Source: Ariolimax columbianus (taxonomy: Eukaryota; Mollusca; Gastropoda; Stylommatophora; Arionidae). Taken from it: a stretch of 64,000 bases of DNA. The translations under genes were made by a program, and so were the position numbers. The stretch lies in assembly GCA_036924085.1 (NCBI GenBank), contig JAVGWX010000011.1, forward strand, positions 40,100,970 through 40,164,969. Direction: 5' to 3'. Below the pieces are notes generated by a model. The model was given only the letters and a program-made list of their open reading frames with translations. It made no database searches and was not told the DNA's origin. Below, piece by piece: positions 11,541-24,700 of the stretch. Every line of letters starts with the position of its first letter. The first letter of the stretch is position 1.

Positions 11541-12135
11541 GGCCAGTATATTTTACCCTACTAACTTTTCATGTCCGAAAATCTCACATATTATGAGTCT
11601 AAAACCCAGCCACGGTGGGTTCCTGCACACTGGGACATTTAATCGTGTGTTCCCGGTCTTGAACGGCCTCACAGGATTCGTCGTCTGCATAGCCCAACTT
11701 TTTTCAGGCTAGACCCACATCTGAATACACCCGTTATTAACCTACATTTGACTGACACTCATTAACATGTCCGATCAGAATGGTTGAAAACAGCATACTA
11801 CAGGTACAATGGCACATTAAACGACATGCGTCCCACGAAAAGGGCGACACAATGCCATTGGTGTCTCTTTGATTTTTGTTTAATGCAGTCAAAGAATGGA
11901 TAGGAATCATTATGGTTATGTTATTGCTCACAGCCCGGAATTTTTCAATAGGTTTCTTCTATTTGCACATGTTTATTGCTTCAGGGTGATCGATTATTGG
12001 TTTCTGATCTGCTGACGTATATCGGCTTCATGTGCTGTTTCCTTACGTGTCTTTAAGACACCGACTCTCAAACTATGTGGCACGTCCCTCTTAACACAAC
12101 AAAAACAAAAAATAGATGCGCTACTCTTTTGTCTG
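11541..12135. other. unannotated spacer
   Basis: No gene or repeat family recognised. Confidence 0.45.
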
Positions 12136-12139
12136 ATCG

Positions 12140-12310
12140 GAAAGGTAAGTCATCAGAGCCAGGTAAAATATACTCTAGCAAAGACCCATACCTCACTTCC
12201 ATGTAGGTCTTCCTGGCTAACGAGGTTGGGTGGGGGGAGGGTCTACGTGAACCCCGTAGTAGTGAACGACACGCAGATGTAGTAAACCATACACGGAGTC
12301 CTTATCGTAG
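12140..12310 (+). repeat. repeat S copy, partial
   Basis: Shares the AAGACCCATACCTCACTTCC-like start, the GGCTAACGAGGTTGGG-like centre and GTAGTGAACGACACGCAGAT with the copies at 16925 and 51830. Confidence 0.65.
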
Positions 12311-12780
12311 AGGAGATATAAACATGCTGGAAAGGATACATAAAAAAGTGCGATTCCAGAATTACAGTTATAATTACAGTTATAAGGAAAGACTCAAGAA
12401 AAACCGGCCTACAGTGCCTGGAAAAGAGAATAATTCGAGGTGACAGGTTTACAAGATAATAAAAGGAACCGATAAATTAGAATATAACAAGTTTTTTTTC
12501 AAAATACAACCACCTACAAGAAGGCAAGGCTTCAAATTAACTAAAGAATGGTCCGGATTAGATATTAGGAAACCATTTTTTAGTCAGAGAGTGGTGAATG
12601 CTTGGAATGCATTGCTATAGGAAGTGGTTGAATCAGAGATAATTAATGCATTTAAGAATAGATTAGATGCGCATAGCTTTTAGACCAAGGAAATGTAAAG
12701 GAAACTGGTTCTGGTTGTATACAGACTCTTCTGAGTCTTCTAAACCAGTATAAAGACGTTAAGTTATACCACAGCCACCT
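12305..12780 (+). pseudogene. CR1-like LINE 3' end and 3'UTR
   Basis: Reads, with frameshifts, NMLERIHKKVRFQNYSY, YKERLKKN, VYKIIKGTDKLEYNKFF, TRRQGFKLTKEWSGLDIRK and FFSQRVVNAWNALL, ending FKNRLDAHSF and stop. This is the canonical C-terminus of CR1-group LINEs. The following UTR has GTATACAGACTCTTCTGAGT and ends CCAGTATAAAGACGTTAAGT. That same tail is found on SINE-B. Confidence 0.85.
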
Positions 12781-12784
12781 GCGA

Positions 12785-13060
12785 AGTTTTTCACATCATA
12801 TGTAGGTCTGTATAGTTTTTCAAGTTATCTTAGATCGGTTTGTATAGTTTTCATGTTATCTAAGGTCGATCTGTATAGTTTTTCAAGTTATCTTAGGTAG
12901 GTCCGTGTAGTTTTTCAAGTTATCTTAGGTCAGTCCGGATAGTTTTTCAAGTTATCTTAGGTCGGTCCGTGTAGTTTTTCAAGTTATCTTAGGTCGGTCC
13001 GTATAGTTTTTCAAGTTATCTTAGGTGGTCCGTATAGTTTTCACCTCTAAGGTCGGTCTG
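12785..13060. repeat. 32-bp minisatellite
   Basis: About 8-9 copies of a unit containing TTTTTCAAGTTATCTTAGGT, spaced 32 bp (for example 12961 and 12993). It passes without a gap into the 35-bp array. Confidence 0.9.
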
Positions 13061-13668
13061 TAAAGTCTCAAGCTTTCTTAGGTCCACCTCAATCGGTCTT
13101 CGTCAAGCTGTCTTAAGTCGGCCTCTATCGGTCGTCGTCAAGCTGTCTTAGGTCGGCCTCTATCGGTCGTCGTCAAGCTGTCTTAGGTCGGTCTCTATCG
13201 GTCTTCGTCAAGCTGTCTTAGGTCGGCCTGTATCGGTCTTCGTCAAGCTGTCTTAGGTCGGTCTCTATCGGTCGTCGTCAAGCTGTCTTAGGTCGGTCTC
13301 TATCGGTCTTCGTCAAGCTGTCTTAGGTCAGTCTCTATCGGTCGTCGTCAAGCTGCCTTAGGTCGGTCTCTATCGGTCGTCGTCAAGCTGTCTTAGGTCG
13401 GCCTGTATCGGTCTTCGTCAAGCTGTCTTAGGTCGGTCTCTATCGGTCGTCGTCAAGCTGTATTAGGTCGGTCTCTATCGGTCGTCGTCAAGCTGTCTTA
13501 GGTCGGCCTGTATCGGTCTTCGTCAAGCTGTCTTAGGTCGGCCTGTATCGGTCTTCGTCAAGCTGTCGTAAGTCGGTCTGTATCGGTCTTCGTCAAGCTG
13601 TCTTAAGTCGGTCTGTATCGGTCTTCGTCAAGCTGTCTTAAGTCGGTCTGTATCGGTATTCATAAGAG
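13061..13668. repeat. 35-bp minisatellite
   Basis: About 17 copies of a unit containing TTCGTCAAGCTGTCTTAGGT, spaced 35 bp (for example 13206 and 13241). It shares the core TCTTAGGTCGGTC with the 32-bp array on its left, so one probably arose from the other. Confidence 0.93.
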
Positions 13669-13719
13669 TAATGGCCCGATAATGGGAACAATGAATATTG
13701 TATCTTTATTGATAGTTAG

Positions 13720-13975
13720 TTGTGACATCATCAGACAGTGGTCTTGCGCTGTATTTGGATTATAGTGAGGAAGAAGCTGCGCTGGTCAGCAACCACACTC
13801 TGGTCCCCAACTACCTTGGCCCAGTGGTGACCGGAGGTAATTCAGGATGCAGGCACTCTGGTCCCACCTCATTTGAGACCAGGGGTCGCATGAAACATGC
13901 AGGGTTCGAGCCCACGCCTCTTCCGTCCATCGCTTTGAGAGGCGACCATATCGATAGACGAACAGACTAAGATGA
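13720..13975 (+). repeat. possible dispersed repeat, unclassified
   Basis: An 82-codon open frame ends GFEPTPLPSIALRGDHIDRR, and the DNA contains GGGTTCGAGCCC. Part (GACCAGGGGTCGC..., then GATTCGAA-like) recurs near 35365-35400. It looks like a repeat-derived frame rather than a gene. Confidence 0.35.
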
Positions 13976-14009
13976 TAACGTCAAGATTAACAAGACCAGA
14001 TTTGCGTTT

Positions 14010-14515
14010 AACTCTCTTCGTCCAATATGGAATTCTGCAGTATTCTCCATGGAGGATAATACGAGCCTGTTTAACACGAATGTAAGGAATGTCCTGCTAT
14101 ATGGCTCTAGTGGCATGGGACTAAGGGTATCACATCCAGACTGCAGACCTTCGCCAGCAAGTGTCTTCGTTCGCATACTTCATGTTAGATGGCCACAAGT
14201 AATGGCAAACACAGATCTGTGGGAAAGAACAGAACAAGAACCAATAGGGCCGGAGATTGGGGAGAGAAACGTAAGGATCTTTAAAAACACTCTCTCAGAA
14301 TTGAGCCGGACAGTATGTCCAGATACGTGTTGATGTCGAACCCACAAGAAAAGAGACAAGTGGGAAGGTCAAGAAACACCTGTCGTCGAACGGTCGAAGA
14401 GGAATTGAGTTTAATGAGAGTCTGGGGTAGGAACAAGGCGGCACAGAATAGCAACAGGTTGAGAGCATCGGCTGTGGCCCTGTGCTCGAATGGGAACCAA
14501 ACGAATCAATGCTGA
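14010..14515 (+). pseudogene. LINE 3' end (post-RT segment)
   Basis: The + strand carries VLLYGSSGMGLRVSHPDCR, then NTDLWERTEQEPIGPEIGER and a final frame with GRSRNTCRRTVEEELSLM followed by an NRLRASAVALCSNG ending. This order is standard for the last ~150 residues of a Jockey/RTE-like LINE protein. Frames are broken; compare 33745-33960. Confidence 0.8.
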
Positions 14516-14649
14516 TAATGATGAATAATACATCAAACCCTATAAACTATGTTTTTAAGTGTGTGAGCAAGAATACTGTTATTTTAATTTTGTTTCTCAG
14601 TTCTTTATGAAGCTTGTATACGTTAACAAGGCATGTTCTCTCATCACAT

Positions 14650-15005
14650 TTCTTTGTGGCAGTGGGACATGGTCTCCCTACATGCACCAGAAGAGGCGGC
14701 TAAACAGCTATCGCATGAGGTGCCTGCGCAGAATCCTGGGCGTTGGGTGGCAAGACAAGATCACCAACGCTGACGTGTTGGAGAGAACAGGCACTGTCAC
14801 AATCTGTTCCATGCTTAGTCTTCAAAGGATCCAATAGCTGGGACACACTCGAAGGATGGATAATGGCAGAGTACCAAAGGACCTTCTCTATGGGAAAGAG
14901 GTCTCGTGCAAGCGGGATATGAATGATGCAGGCATCGATTTGGAATAATGGGAACAGGACGCCATGGATCGTGTTACATGGAGTAGCATGATTAAGCATG
15001 GAATA
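14650..15005 (+). pseudogene. LINE post-RT fragment
   Basis: A 92-codon frame with QKRRLNSYRMRCLRRILGVG and WQDKITNADVLERTG continues, after a stop, with LGHTRRMDNGRVPKDLLYG and a DMNDAGIDLE-like end. Same LINE group as 2521-2725 (minus) and 39895-40420 (plus). Inactive. Confidence 0.82.
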
Positions 15006-15024
15006 CAGACAGAGGAGCATGTAG

Positions 15025-15310
15025 CCTAGTCGACAGTGAACTGGCTCGCTAAGACTGGGATTACAATCGCACCAGGTTTCGAAATCAAGACGAACAGAAA
15101 CAAATCCGTGCGTAGGTTCGTTCCTGGTACGACCGCTCCTCCAGTCGACCAAGCTGTAAATTGGTACCTGATGTATGGGTTGGGGAAGGTATAAACAGCA
15201 AGAAAGGGAACTGGCCATCCCACCTCACATAGGCTGCGGCTTAGTCCATGAAGAGTTATCTTCATCCCTGACGGCAATTGTTGCCATGGGACCCACCTTT
15301 ACCTTTTACA
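15025..15310 (+). repeat. SINE-E copy
   Basis: Starts TAGTCGACAGTGAACTGG (A-box-like) and has GGTTTCGAAATC (weak B box). It then has the AGTCGACCAAGCTGTAAAT core and the CATCCCACCTCACATAGG and CATCCCTGACGGCAATTGTT tail. Close to the copy at 33985. Confidence 0.75.
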
Positions 15311-15972
15311 TACAAAGGATAAACTCATTGCTGATAGGCTAAAGATCCAACGTTCGAAAAGACACGCCACACCATACAATGCAGGGAACGGTGCTGACTT
15401 CCCTTGCACACACTATGGAAGACGCTTCTCTGCTCAGATCGGTCTTACGACCCCATTCGTTATCGCCATGGACTGTAGTTACATCCCTTTGTTCAGAGCA
15501 TATTTGCTATCCTCTGATAAGACGGACAGAGCCAATGGGTAAGTGGAAAAGAATATGCATGTCTATATTTTATTTTTACATGTAAAATTGCATGTGAACA
15601 TTGCATGTGTTTCAGCCACTATATACATTAAGCTTTACTGCAGCGCCTTGTATAATGCATATTATAACGGGATATATAAAGTTTACGATATTTCTTGTTT
15701 CAGAAATAGCATAGCGCTCAAAGTGGATCGATGATCTAATCCAAATTTTATACCACACCTGACACGAAAAGATCTGAAAAGACGCCTTTTTCCATTGGAC
15801 AAGTCAAGCTTCGGAATCTTTCACCAGAAGAAACATTCATTCTCGTTGTTACCTTTAGGTAATTAATGGATAAAACGAACTAAGACTTAACGCTGCTTTA
15901 AGACATTAAACATCCGCACCTCATCGCTATTTTTTCAAACCTGGAGAGAGATGGAATAATCCAGTAGCCAAC
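15311..15972. other. unannotated region upstream of candidate exon 1
   Basis: No repeat family recognised. It would contain the 5'UTR or promoter if 15973 is the true start codon. No TATA or initiator element can be defended from sequence alone. Confidence 0.4.
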
Positions 15973-16032
15973 ATGACGGTTGGAGACTCCGCTTTGAATC
16001 AGGTCAACCATCTGCCTGAAGAGGTTACTCAG
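15973..16032 (+). CDS. HUNK: candidate HUNK exon 1 (start codon exon, residues 1-20)
   Basis: ATG at 15973 in good context (CAACATGA) opens 20 codons, MTVGDSALNQVNHLPEEVTQ, ending CAG followed by a strong donor GTAAAG. The exon ends in phase 0, as the acceptor at 23620 requires. The EEVTQ end runs naturally into VKKETIKAF. An in-frame TAA at 15907 lies upstream, so no earlier in-frame Met exists in this exon. Weakness: the segment is short, N-termini of this family are poorly conserved, and the true first exon could lie elsewhere. RNA evidence would settle it. Confidence 0.55.
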
Positions 16033-19000
16033 GTAAAGGAGATAACTTGTGGGCCTGTTGTTACTGTTGTTGTTGTCCTTTCTATTGTTCCTTTTCTGCC
16101 TTTTTTTCTTCTGTTTTCACCTACATCTTCCCCTGCATCGTTTTCTCCGTTTTCCTCTACATCATCTTCTTTTATTCTGCGTCTTACTTTTTCCGCTCAT
16201 TTTCTTTTCATTTTAGAAAACTATTTCTACCCCTTCTTTATTATCTTTAACATCATCTTCTTCTGATTCTTCTGCTACTTCTTTCTTACTTTCTTACTCA
16301 TTCCACTCCCATCTTCTCTCTTCTCCATCTTCACTCAGATTAATTGCTTATAGTAGATCGGCAGGTTCGTCCTCATAGCGGACTCCACTATAGTGTTCCA
16401 GACAAAGGCCGCACAGATCCTACTCCAACTCTACATCCCTGGCCAGGTATAACATACTACTTCATTACCGGCTGTACGTTCTGAAGAATATATGTTGAGG
16501 GAACGGAATCTCAATCCCGCTTTGGCATTCACCTGTGTGAGACATCTGACGGCTACAAATGTGTTGTTGTTTGTTTGTTTTTCTCGTTCGCTGTGTTCCA
16601 AACCAATGTGCGTTGTACTGTGTTTTGCGTCTTATGACTGTGTGAATCCAACTTTAGCACCCATTTTTAAAATGTTTGTTTTCTATAGGGGAACTTTCCT
16701 TCTGAATCCAACCTTTTGCATGTTTCTTGTGTGAGCTGTGTCGGTAACCAATTAGCTACGCAGCCACCATCTCTCTCTCTACTCCCAAGTCAGTAAATGT
16801 GACGTAATAATCCGTAGAGACACAATGACCAGTTTTTCAACGAAAGATGGCTTGTTTATTTGTAAAAAGTTGGTGGATTGGGCCAAATATGTAAATGTAT
16901 TAATTTGATGGAGTACTGAGACGCAAGGCAGGTGAGGTACAACATACTGACCAAGACGTCGTGTCAGGGTCAGACAGAACATACTAACCAAGACGTCATG
17001 TCAGGATATACTGACCAAGACCCCTATCTCTCTTCCGTGACGCTTTCTCAGGAAACAGGTTATTTTCAAGGCAGCCAGGCTGACGAAATGTAGATCAACG
17101 TGATCCCCGTAGTAGTGAGCGTTACGCAGATGAAGTCAAAAATTACACAACCGCCTGAAGGACCACGGTCCACCTTCATCAGCACGCTCGAGATGTGAGG
17201 AAAGCTATTACAGCCCGCCACTTAACGCCCTATTCAGACACACAAAAGAGTAAACTTACTCATTGTAGACATTCAACAACAACAACATCACCATTAAAAC
17301 CTATAATGTCAGTATGTGTTGACTGAACGTTTTATCTAGAAAAAAAACCCTGACGTTAGCAGTTTATTAGATATAAATTTTTTTCTTTTTATGTGAAGCC
17401 AACCCTTTAGCGAAAACAGTTGACAAATGAACACCATGAACTATCGCTGGGAACAACAGAAATGAGAGTGTACAGATACATGCTAATAATGACACGAGCA
17501 GCAAAGAATAATGAGACTGATTGAGAAAGACAACTTTTTGGGCTCTGCAGAACAAAACGTCTATGTTTTTCGGTATGTTTTACAAAATAGAAGTTTTGAG
17601 CACACCAAAAAGGCGAGCAAAATTATGTGGAAAAGGAACAGCGGACAAAACACAAACATAAACCCATTTGCTGTTAAGCATCACTATACGGCAGAAGATC
17701 AGTAGCTGAATTGACTAAGATAACTCAGACAGAATGTCGAGTAGATGCATGATCGGACACACTGATCGGCATGGCATATGATGATGGGGATCTTTATCCT
17801 AGAGGGGCGATGGGAACAAATGCAGTCATAACCTCGTCCGTCGCAAGTGTGGGGGAGGAAATTAACTAGTAGAGACAAGTGAACGAGTAGAGGTTAGATT
17901 TGAAATTCCACTGACCGTAGGAGTTATAGATGGACACCTAATACACCAAAGAATGAACAGACAAAGAAAGGGCAAACTTAAGGGAAGTAACTTTCGCGTC
18001 ACACTCAAAGGAATTGACACTCAAGAACCAAGTGCTGTCACCAAAAAAAAATTCAAACCTCATACGATCAGTTAGCTCTCTCTCCCCTGGGTATGCGTAC
18101 TCCCAGAGCTAATATGAAAAAGAGAAAGGGTCAAATGGAAAAATGAGTGCCGACAGACCTGGGAAGAAGACCTGGAAAGTGGTGAATGCTTGGAATGCAT
18201 TGCCACGGGAATTAGGGGAGGCAGGGACAGTTAATGCATTTAAGAATAAAATGGATGCGCATAGCTTTTAGAGCAAGGTAATGTAAATGAAACTGGTTGT
18301 ATACAGACTCTGCAGAGTCTTCTAGACCAGTATAAAGACGTTAAGTTAAGACGTATCACAGAAGAGTAGATAAACACTAAGTATCCAGTAGAAACGTAGA
18401 AACATGCCTATACAGATGGCTTAACTACAAATGTTGAGAAGTAAGTGTTGATCAAACAAATAAATAGAGAAAAGGTAGCGCAGGCAATTTCTCAGGCAAC
18501 TTGAGAGCCGAACATTAGGCTTTTAAGACCGCAACAGAAACGGTTCTACAACACAAACCATATATATTGTTCCGGTAAGATGGCGACCAAGCAACAGCTG
18601 CTCTCAAAGTCTGCGATTTTCATGTAGTTTGTTCGTTCCAATTTATGTATGGAGCGCAGTGTTGTATGGTGATCATTTTCTAGCACGTCCTACGCTATTC
18701 ACAGGAAGCATATGTGTGTAATTTTCATTGGAATTAGGAGAAAACACGATATGATCTTCATGTGTTATAGAAAACACGTTGTTGGATAAGACGTCATTGC
18801 AGATTGCGCACCGTCCTTAGTTGGTGTGCACGACCTACTTGGAAATTGCATCCATTGTCATTGCATGACTGACGACAAAATGACGAAACATTCATGTCTC
18901 AACTATTGTCCGTTTCACAATGGTTGCCGTCAATTGCCGCCTAATATCTGAATAACCCTTACACCGATATGCGCGATTTTTTGCACGTGAACTATCTTTA

Positions 19001-21697
19001 CAATGTCCCAATGACTTAATAATTTACATTGTGTCAGGTAGTGCCTTTTTCTTTAAGTGGTTAGTTCTTTTGATAGTTGTTAGCAAAGGAATTATTTTGT
19101 CCCGTGAGAAAATAATGCACTGACATTTTTTGTTTACTGTCTTTTTTCAGGCATATGTGTCTCTCCGATTTGATTGAGATTTTCTACATTAGGTTTCACA
19201 TAATGCCATTTTGTGCCCTTTTGATACTATGTTAATCTGTTAGGAGCTGCAAAAAGTAACTGGGCATTTCGTAGAAAAAATGTGTGAAAATGTAAAAGCA
19301 CACGATATATAGAACACATAGAGTACACAATTCATGTGGATCTGTTCAGTTTTATAAATAGATGCTGGAGCAAACAATAAATGGTTATAATTCAGTTCTG
19401 AGATCCATCTTCTAGCTGACTGGGGTGGCCCTGAATAGGACCGTTTTGCCAAGGTGATGGAAACTTCTATTTCTCGGAAAGCAAACATGCAGGTTAATTA
19501 TTCACTTAATTATAGTCGCATGATTCCAGCACATTGATAACTGCTCTCGGAAGAAAAAGAACGACAGTCCACCTTTTTTTCAATAGCCGTCTTCCTCTTT
19601 CAAAACATGGTCATCACATTAAGCCCAATAATATTTGTCTATATTTGAGAAGGCTGCATACTTTAGTTCTTTCATATCGCATAGTCTGAAAGTTTTATTT
19701 TCAGCTGCTACTTGTCTTTTAAGGAGTACCCATCTAGTGAGAGATATTATTTTTATAATTGTTGTAACTATTAACAATTGATATACCCGTATAAAGGTTG
19801 GGCATGTGCTACAAAGATGATCACCTTACATCATGATATCATTTATTGTAATGTAGCATTCCAGATGTTAATTTAAAATGTAATTTTTTTTTAAAAATTC
19901 TCTACACATATATTACAAAAATGGCAGAACTCTGCATGTAATTTCGCCTGTGCCATTGATCATACACACTTCATTTTTTCTTATAGTGATATTCATTATT
20001 ATCCCTTCATTATAGACTACATCTTTTACGATTGTTTTAATGGAAATTCAAATATTTAATCAATTTTGTTGAAAGATTTAATACTCCAAATTTAAAATAA
20101 CTCTTACCCATTGTAAGATGACTAAGTCATGGTTTTTACGAATTTATGTGCAAAATTGCAGGACAATTCCTTTAAAAACAAAAAAAGTTATTATACAAAT
20201 TGTCTGTACTTTGCCGTTTTCAGCGAAAAGCATTGAGCACTATTTTTTACCATTTTCTGATGATTAAATACCTTGATTCTTATCAATGACCTCCAACCTG
20301 ATATATAAACCCTTCAGTAACTGCCTGCCAGTACAAATCCAGTACAAATCTCCATTTTACCCTCATGGCATAATAGGATGCCTTAATAGCTTTTCCCTGA
20401 GTTCTTTTTTTTTGCGACAAAATGTTCTTGTGTTCACATGAGCTTCCCAGATACCTGTAAGTACGTAATTCCATTTCCTCCATTACCAACAGAGATTGTG
20501 TCCCTTCATTTTAAACAGAAACTGCAATAGCAACAACAGCTTTCACAATAGTTGGAACATCATTCTGATTCTTGGAACATCATTCTGATTCTTGGAACAT
20601 CATTCTGATTCTTGGAACATCATTCTGATTCTTGGAACATCATTCTGATTCTTGGGACATCATTCTGATTCTTGGGACATCATTTCAAGATAGCTGTTCA
20701 GTCAATCATTGATATTTCGTGTAGTTCCTTCAAGACACTTTTTTAGTAGCTCATTCCTATCGTGGTCCTAAAATACTGGTTTTATATTAGCCATAACACC
20801 AGCAGGTAGGTAACTGGTGTGTTTGTATCAACAGTTTCATCTGCTACAGCTTTCTTATATGGACACCATTTGTTTCTTCTAAAATGAAACTCAAACTCAC
20901 TGCCAAAATCCTTCCTCTTTGTCTCTAGCAATTGTGCATTCGAATAACAAAAGTGACAAAAATTAGTATTCAAATGCCAATTATTTTACTGTCTTCCATC
21001 CAACTCTTCATGAACATTGTCATCATAATTTACAAACTAAATCTGATTCACGTCATACAATTTCCATCTCTTTATTTCTGACCAGGTGGACTTGGTCAGT
21101 GGACCTTTACAAGGTTCAATGTTGATGTTGTTAAATTTGCCAGAACGTAATCACAGACCTAACCTAGTCCACTAATTAAATTGTCACAAAACTGTTTAAA
21201 AAAAAAAATTACAATTTGTATAAGCAAGCTAAAATTGTGACTAACATAACCTGCCATATGCATTAAGTGGGGAGTACTCATTTTATTATATTTTTCTAAG
21301 GGAGCTTAAAAACGTCTCATTGTTTGTTGTGATAACTAAATTCTAGGAGAGTAATAATTTGAAACTAGTAACTGGCAGCCATTTTGAATTTGTCTTAATT
21401 TTTGGGACTGACCCCAGGCCTGTTTGTCAGTATATATCTAATAGAAACTACTGATACTAGACATTAAATTCAAGGTGTATTTAAAAGATAATTAATTATC
21501 CTTTCCCAGCAGCCCAACAAAATTCAATTTACCGAACAAAACGCATTTTAACCAGATTCTAGGTGACACTCTCCCTTAACTTTTGCCCAAACGAGTTCAA
21601 TTGGGTTTATTTGTGACTGGTAAGGGGGTAATCTCAAAAACATATGACCACATGCTCTTGGATAAACGTGTCTATATGAAATATATTTTCATTTCAT

Positions 21698-21775
<78 letters not shown>

Positions 21776-24700
21776 AAGATTAAGGTCATGGTCAACGACC
21801 CAAAGGTTATTCTTAAACCGATTTTGGTCAAATTGGAACCTCTGGAAAGTGTTGCGCGGCTCAAATATCTGGGGACAAATATGAATGCGGAGGGGTCTGG
21901 AGCTGAGATTCAGTAAGAACAGCGATGGCCATGGTCGCACTGACAAGAAGATGAATCATCTGGAAAGACAAGAATATTAGCCTTAAATCGAAGCTGACTT
22001 TAATGTATACAATAGTCAACTCAGTATACCTCTACGCGTGTGAGACTTGGACTCTGACGGCTCCCCTAAAACGTAAAATGTGCGCAATGGAAATGAGATG
22101 CTTGTGAAGAATTCTTGGCAATTCATATCTGGATCGCGTTACAAACGAGAGAGTTCTTGAAATTGTTAGGAACGATTTAGGTCAATATAAAAACCTTTTG
22201 ACTATAGTAAAAACACAAATATGGAAATATGTCACGATCGGTGTGGCTGACCAAGACCATCATACATGGCACTGTGCATGGGAATCGTAAAAGAGGGAGA
22301 CCAAAAAAAAAAAGAGATGGGAGGACAATATAAAAGAGTGGACGGGAGGATCTGTAGCTGAAACTAATAACTAATACCACTGGGCCCCCCAATGAGCATG
22401 GATCATATAAAAATAAGAAGACTTGGTTGAGTGACGTGAAGAGCCAGTGAACAACAATGAGATCAAGTAAGATAATGGCTAGCTGTATAAACCGTACATT
22501 CTGAGATGATGATGGAAAAAGTTGTAATGGGCGTGTCAAAGTCAATGGTATAAAAGTTAATGCCATGCAAGTTGCTGATGACTAAGCCATAATGGGATAA
22601 TCACTGGCAACGTTACAAATGCTGCTTCACAAAATTAATAACACAGCCAACAGGTTTCAGGTCAGGTCAGGTCATCCAGTACCGGTGAGGTCGTTGAGGC
22701 ACACATGAAGACATCCTCACAACCGCACGCCACCCTTCTCTGTCAGATGTCGCTGCCTGTGACTCTTCTGGTCGAAGATTGGTCCATTCTTTTATGTTGT
22801 CCTGCCATCTCTTTTTGGGACGGCCTCTTCATCGTCTGCCATGCACCTTTCCGTGGAGGATTGTATTTGCAAGACCATTTGATCTCGACATGTGACCGTA
22901 CCAAGCGAGTTTTCTTCTTTTGACAGTTGCCAAGAGGTCCTCAAAAGGCCCTATTGATGTTGTAATTTTATCTCGTATTTCCTCAAGTTTGGCATGAAAA
23001 TAGACACACTAAAAGACAAAGCATTTGGTAATATCCAAGAAACATAGACATATACAAATAATGATGGAAAACAAAGAGTGAGTTGAACAGAAAAAAAAGA
23101 TCCAATTACAATGTGCTCACTGAAAATGGCGAACATGGAAAAATACTATACTATACAATGTGATCATATACACTGCAACGCTATCCTTGCTTTTGGCTTT
23201 TTCGTTTACCTAAGACTTTTGTAAGTTCTGGCAGTTTATCATTCTTGAGGGTTTGCAGAATTGACAATTGCATCTGATAGGAGGTTAACTGTTTGTGGAT
23301 TGATAGAGCAGGCATGGCAGGTACTAGTTATAAGGATACACAGGTCTAGGGATACACGGGTCTAGGGATACGCGGGTCTAGGGATACACGGGTCTGGGGA
23401 TACACTGGTCTAGGGATACACGGGTCTAGGGATACACGGGTCTAGGGATACATGGGTCTAGGGATACACTGGTCTAGGGATACACGGGTCTAGGGATACA
23501 CGGGTCTAGGGATACACGGGTCTAGGGATACAGGGGTCTAGAGATGTCTAGGGTTACACGAGTCTAGATATACACGGATACATGCAAACGTATTTCCAAC
23601 ACTTGTTTGTGCCTTCCAGGTCAAGAAAGAGACAATTAAGGCCTTCCCTCACACCAAGAGGGTAGGAGGTTACTTGCTAGGCCAAACTCTAGGCGTTGGC
23701 AGCTTCGCCAAGGTAAAGGAGGGACTGCATCTCACTACAGGAGAGAAGGTGAGTTTGTATGTACCACATCATCATCATCATCATCGCCACCACCATCATC
23801 ATCGTGATTGTCACCACCATCATCATCATAATTACCATAACAATCACAGTAACTATCATCATCAGTAGCATCATCATCAACACCACCATCATCAACACCA
23901 CCATCATCAACACCACCATCATCAACACCACCACTATCATCAACACCACCATCACCACCACCGTCATCAACACCACCATCATCAACACTACCATCATCAA
24001 TACCACCACCACCATCATCAACACCACCACCACCATCATCATCACCACTACCACCATCACAACTACCACCATCATCACCACCACCACCACCATTATCACC
24101 ACCACCACCATTATCACCACCACCATCCTCACCACCACCACCATCATCATCACCACCATCATCATCTCCCCAATCATCATCATTATCATAATCATCATTA
24201 CCATAATCACCACCATAATAATAATCATTATTAGCATCATTGTCAGCATTACCACCACCATCATCTTCACCACCATCATCTTCACCACCATCATCTTCAC
24301 CACCATCATCTTCACCACCATCATCTTCACCACCATCATCTTCACCACCATCATCATCGCTACCACCACCATCATCTGCACTATTACCATGACCATCATC
24401 TTCATCATCGTCATAATCACCATCGTCATCATCATACCCAGAAATACAGAAAACGAAAGGTCCAAAGTGATGGCATAGCCAGGAAAGAAACTGAGGTCTA
24501 GGTATCTGTTCTGACCAAATGCTCACAAGACAAGCACAGCCCATTAATTCTGACAACAAAAGCAACCACTGGTTTTCACGAAGAAGACTACGTTTCAGGT
24601 CTTTGCCGGTTCCCCTACAGCTTTTCAAGCTTTTAAACGCTCCCTCGGGCCAGACTGCCTCTCTTTGGTCTGAATAAGTAGGGCAGTTCTGCAGGATATG

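Noticed and set aside
14700..15218. 172-codon frame on the minus strand
   Set aside because: Antisense of a LINE fragment and a SINE-E.
23735..24628. 297-codon D/G-rich and 258-codon V/M-rich frames
   Set aside because: Pure CAC/CAT microsatellite in several frames, ending in a LINE fragment.
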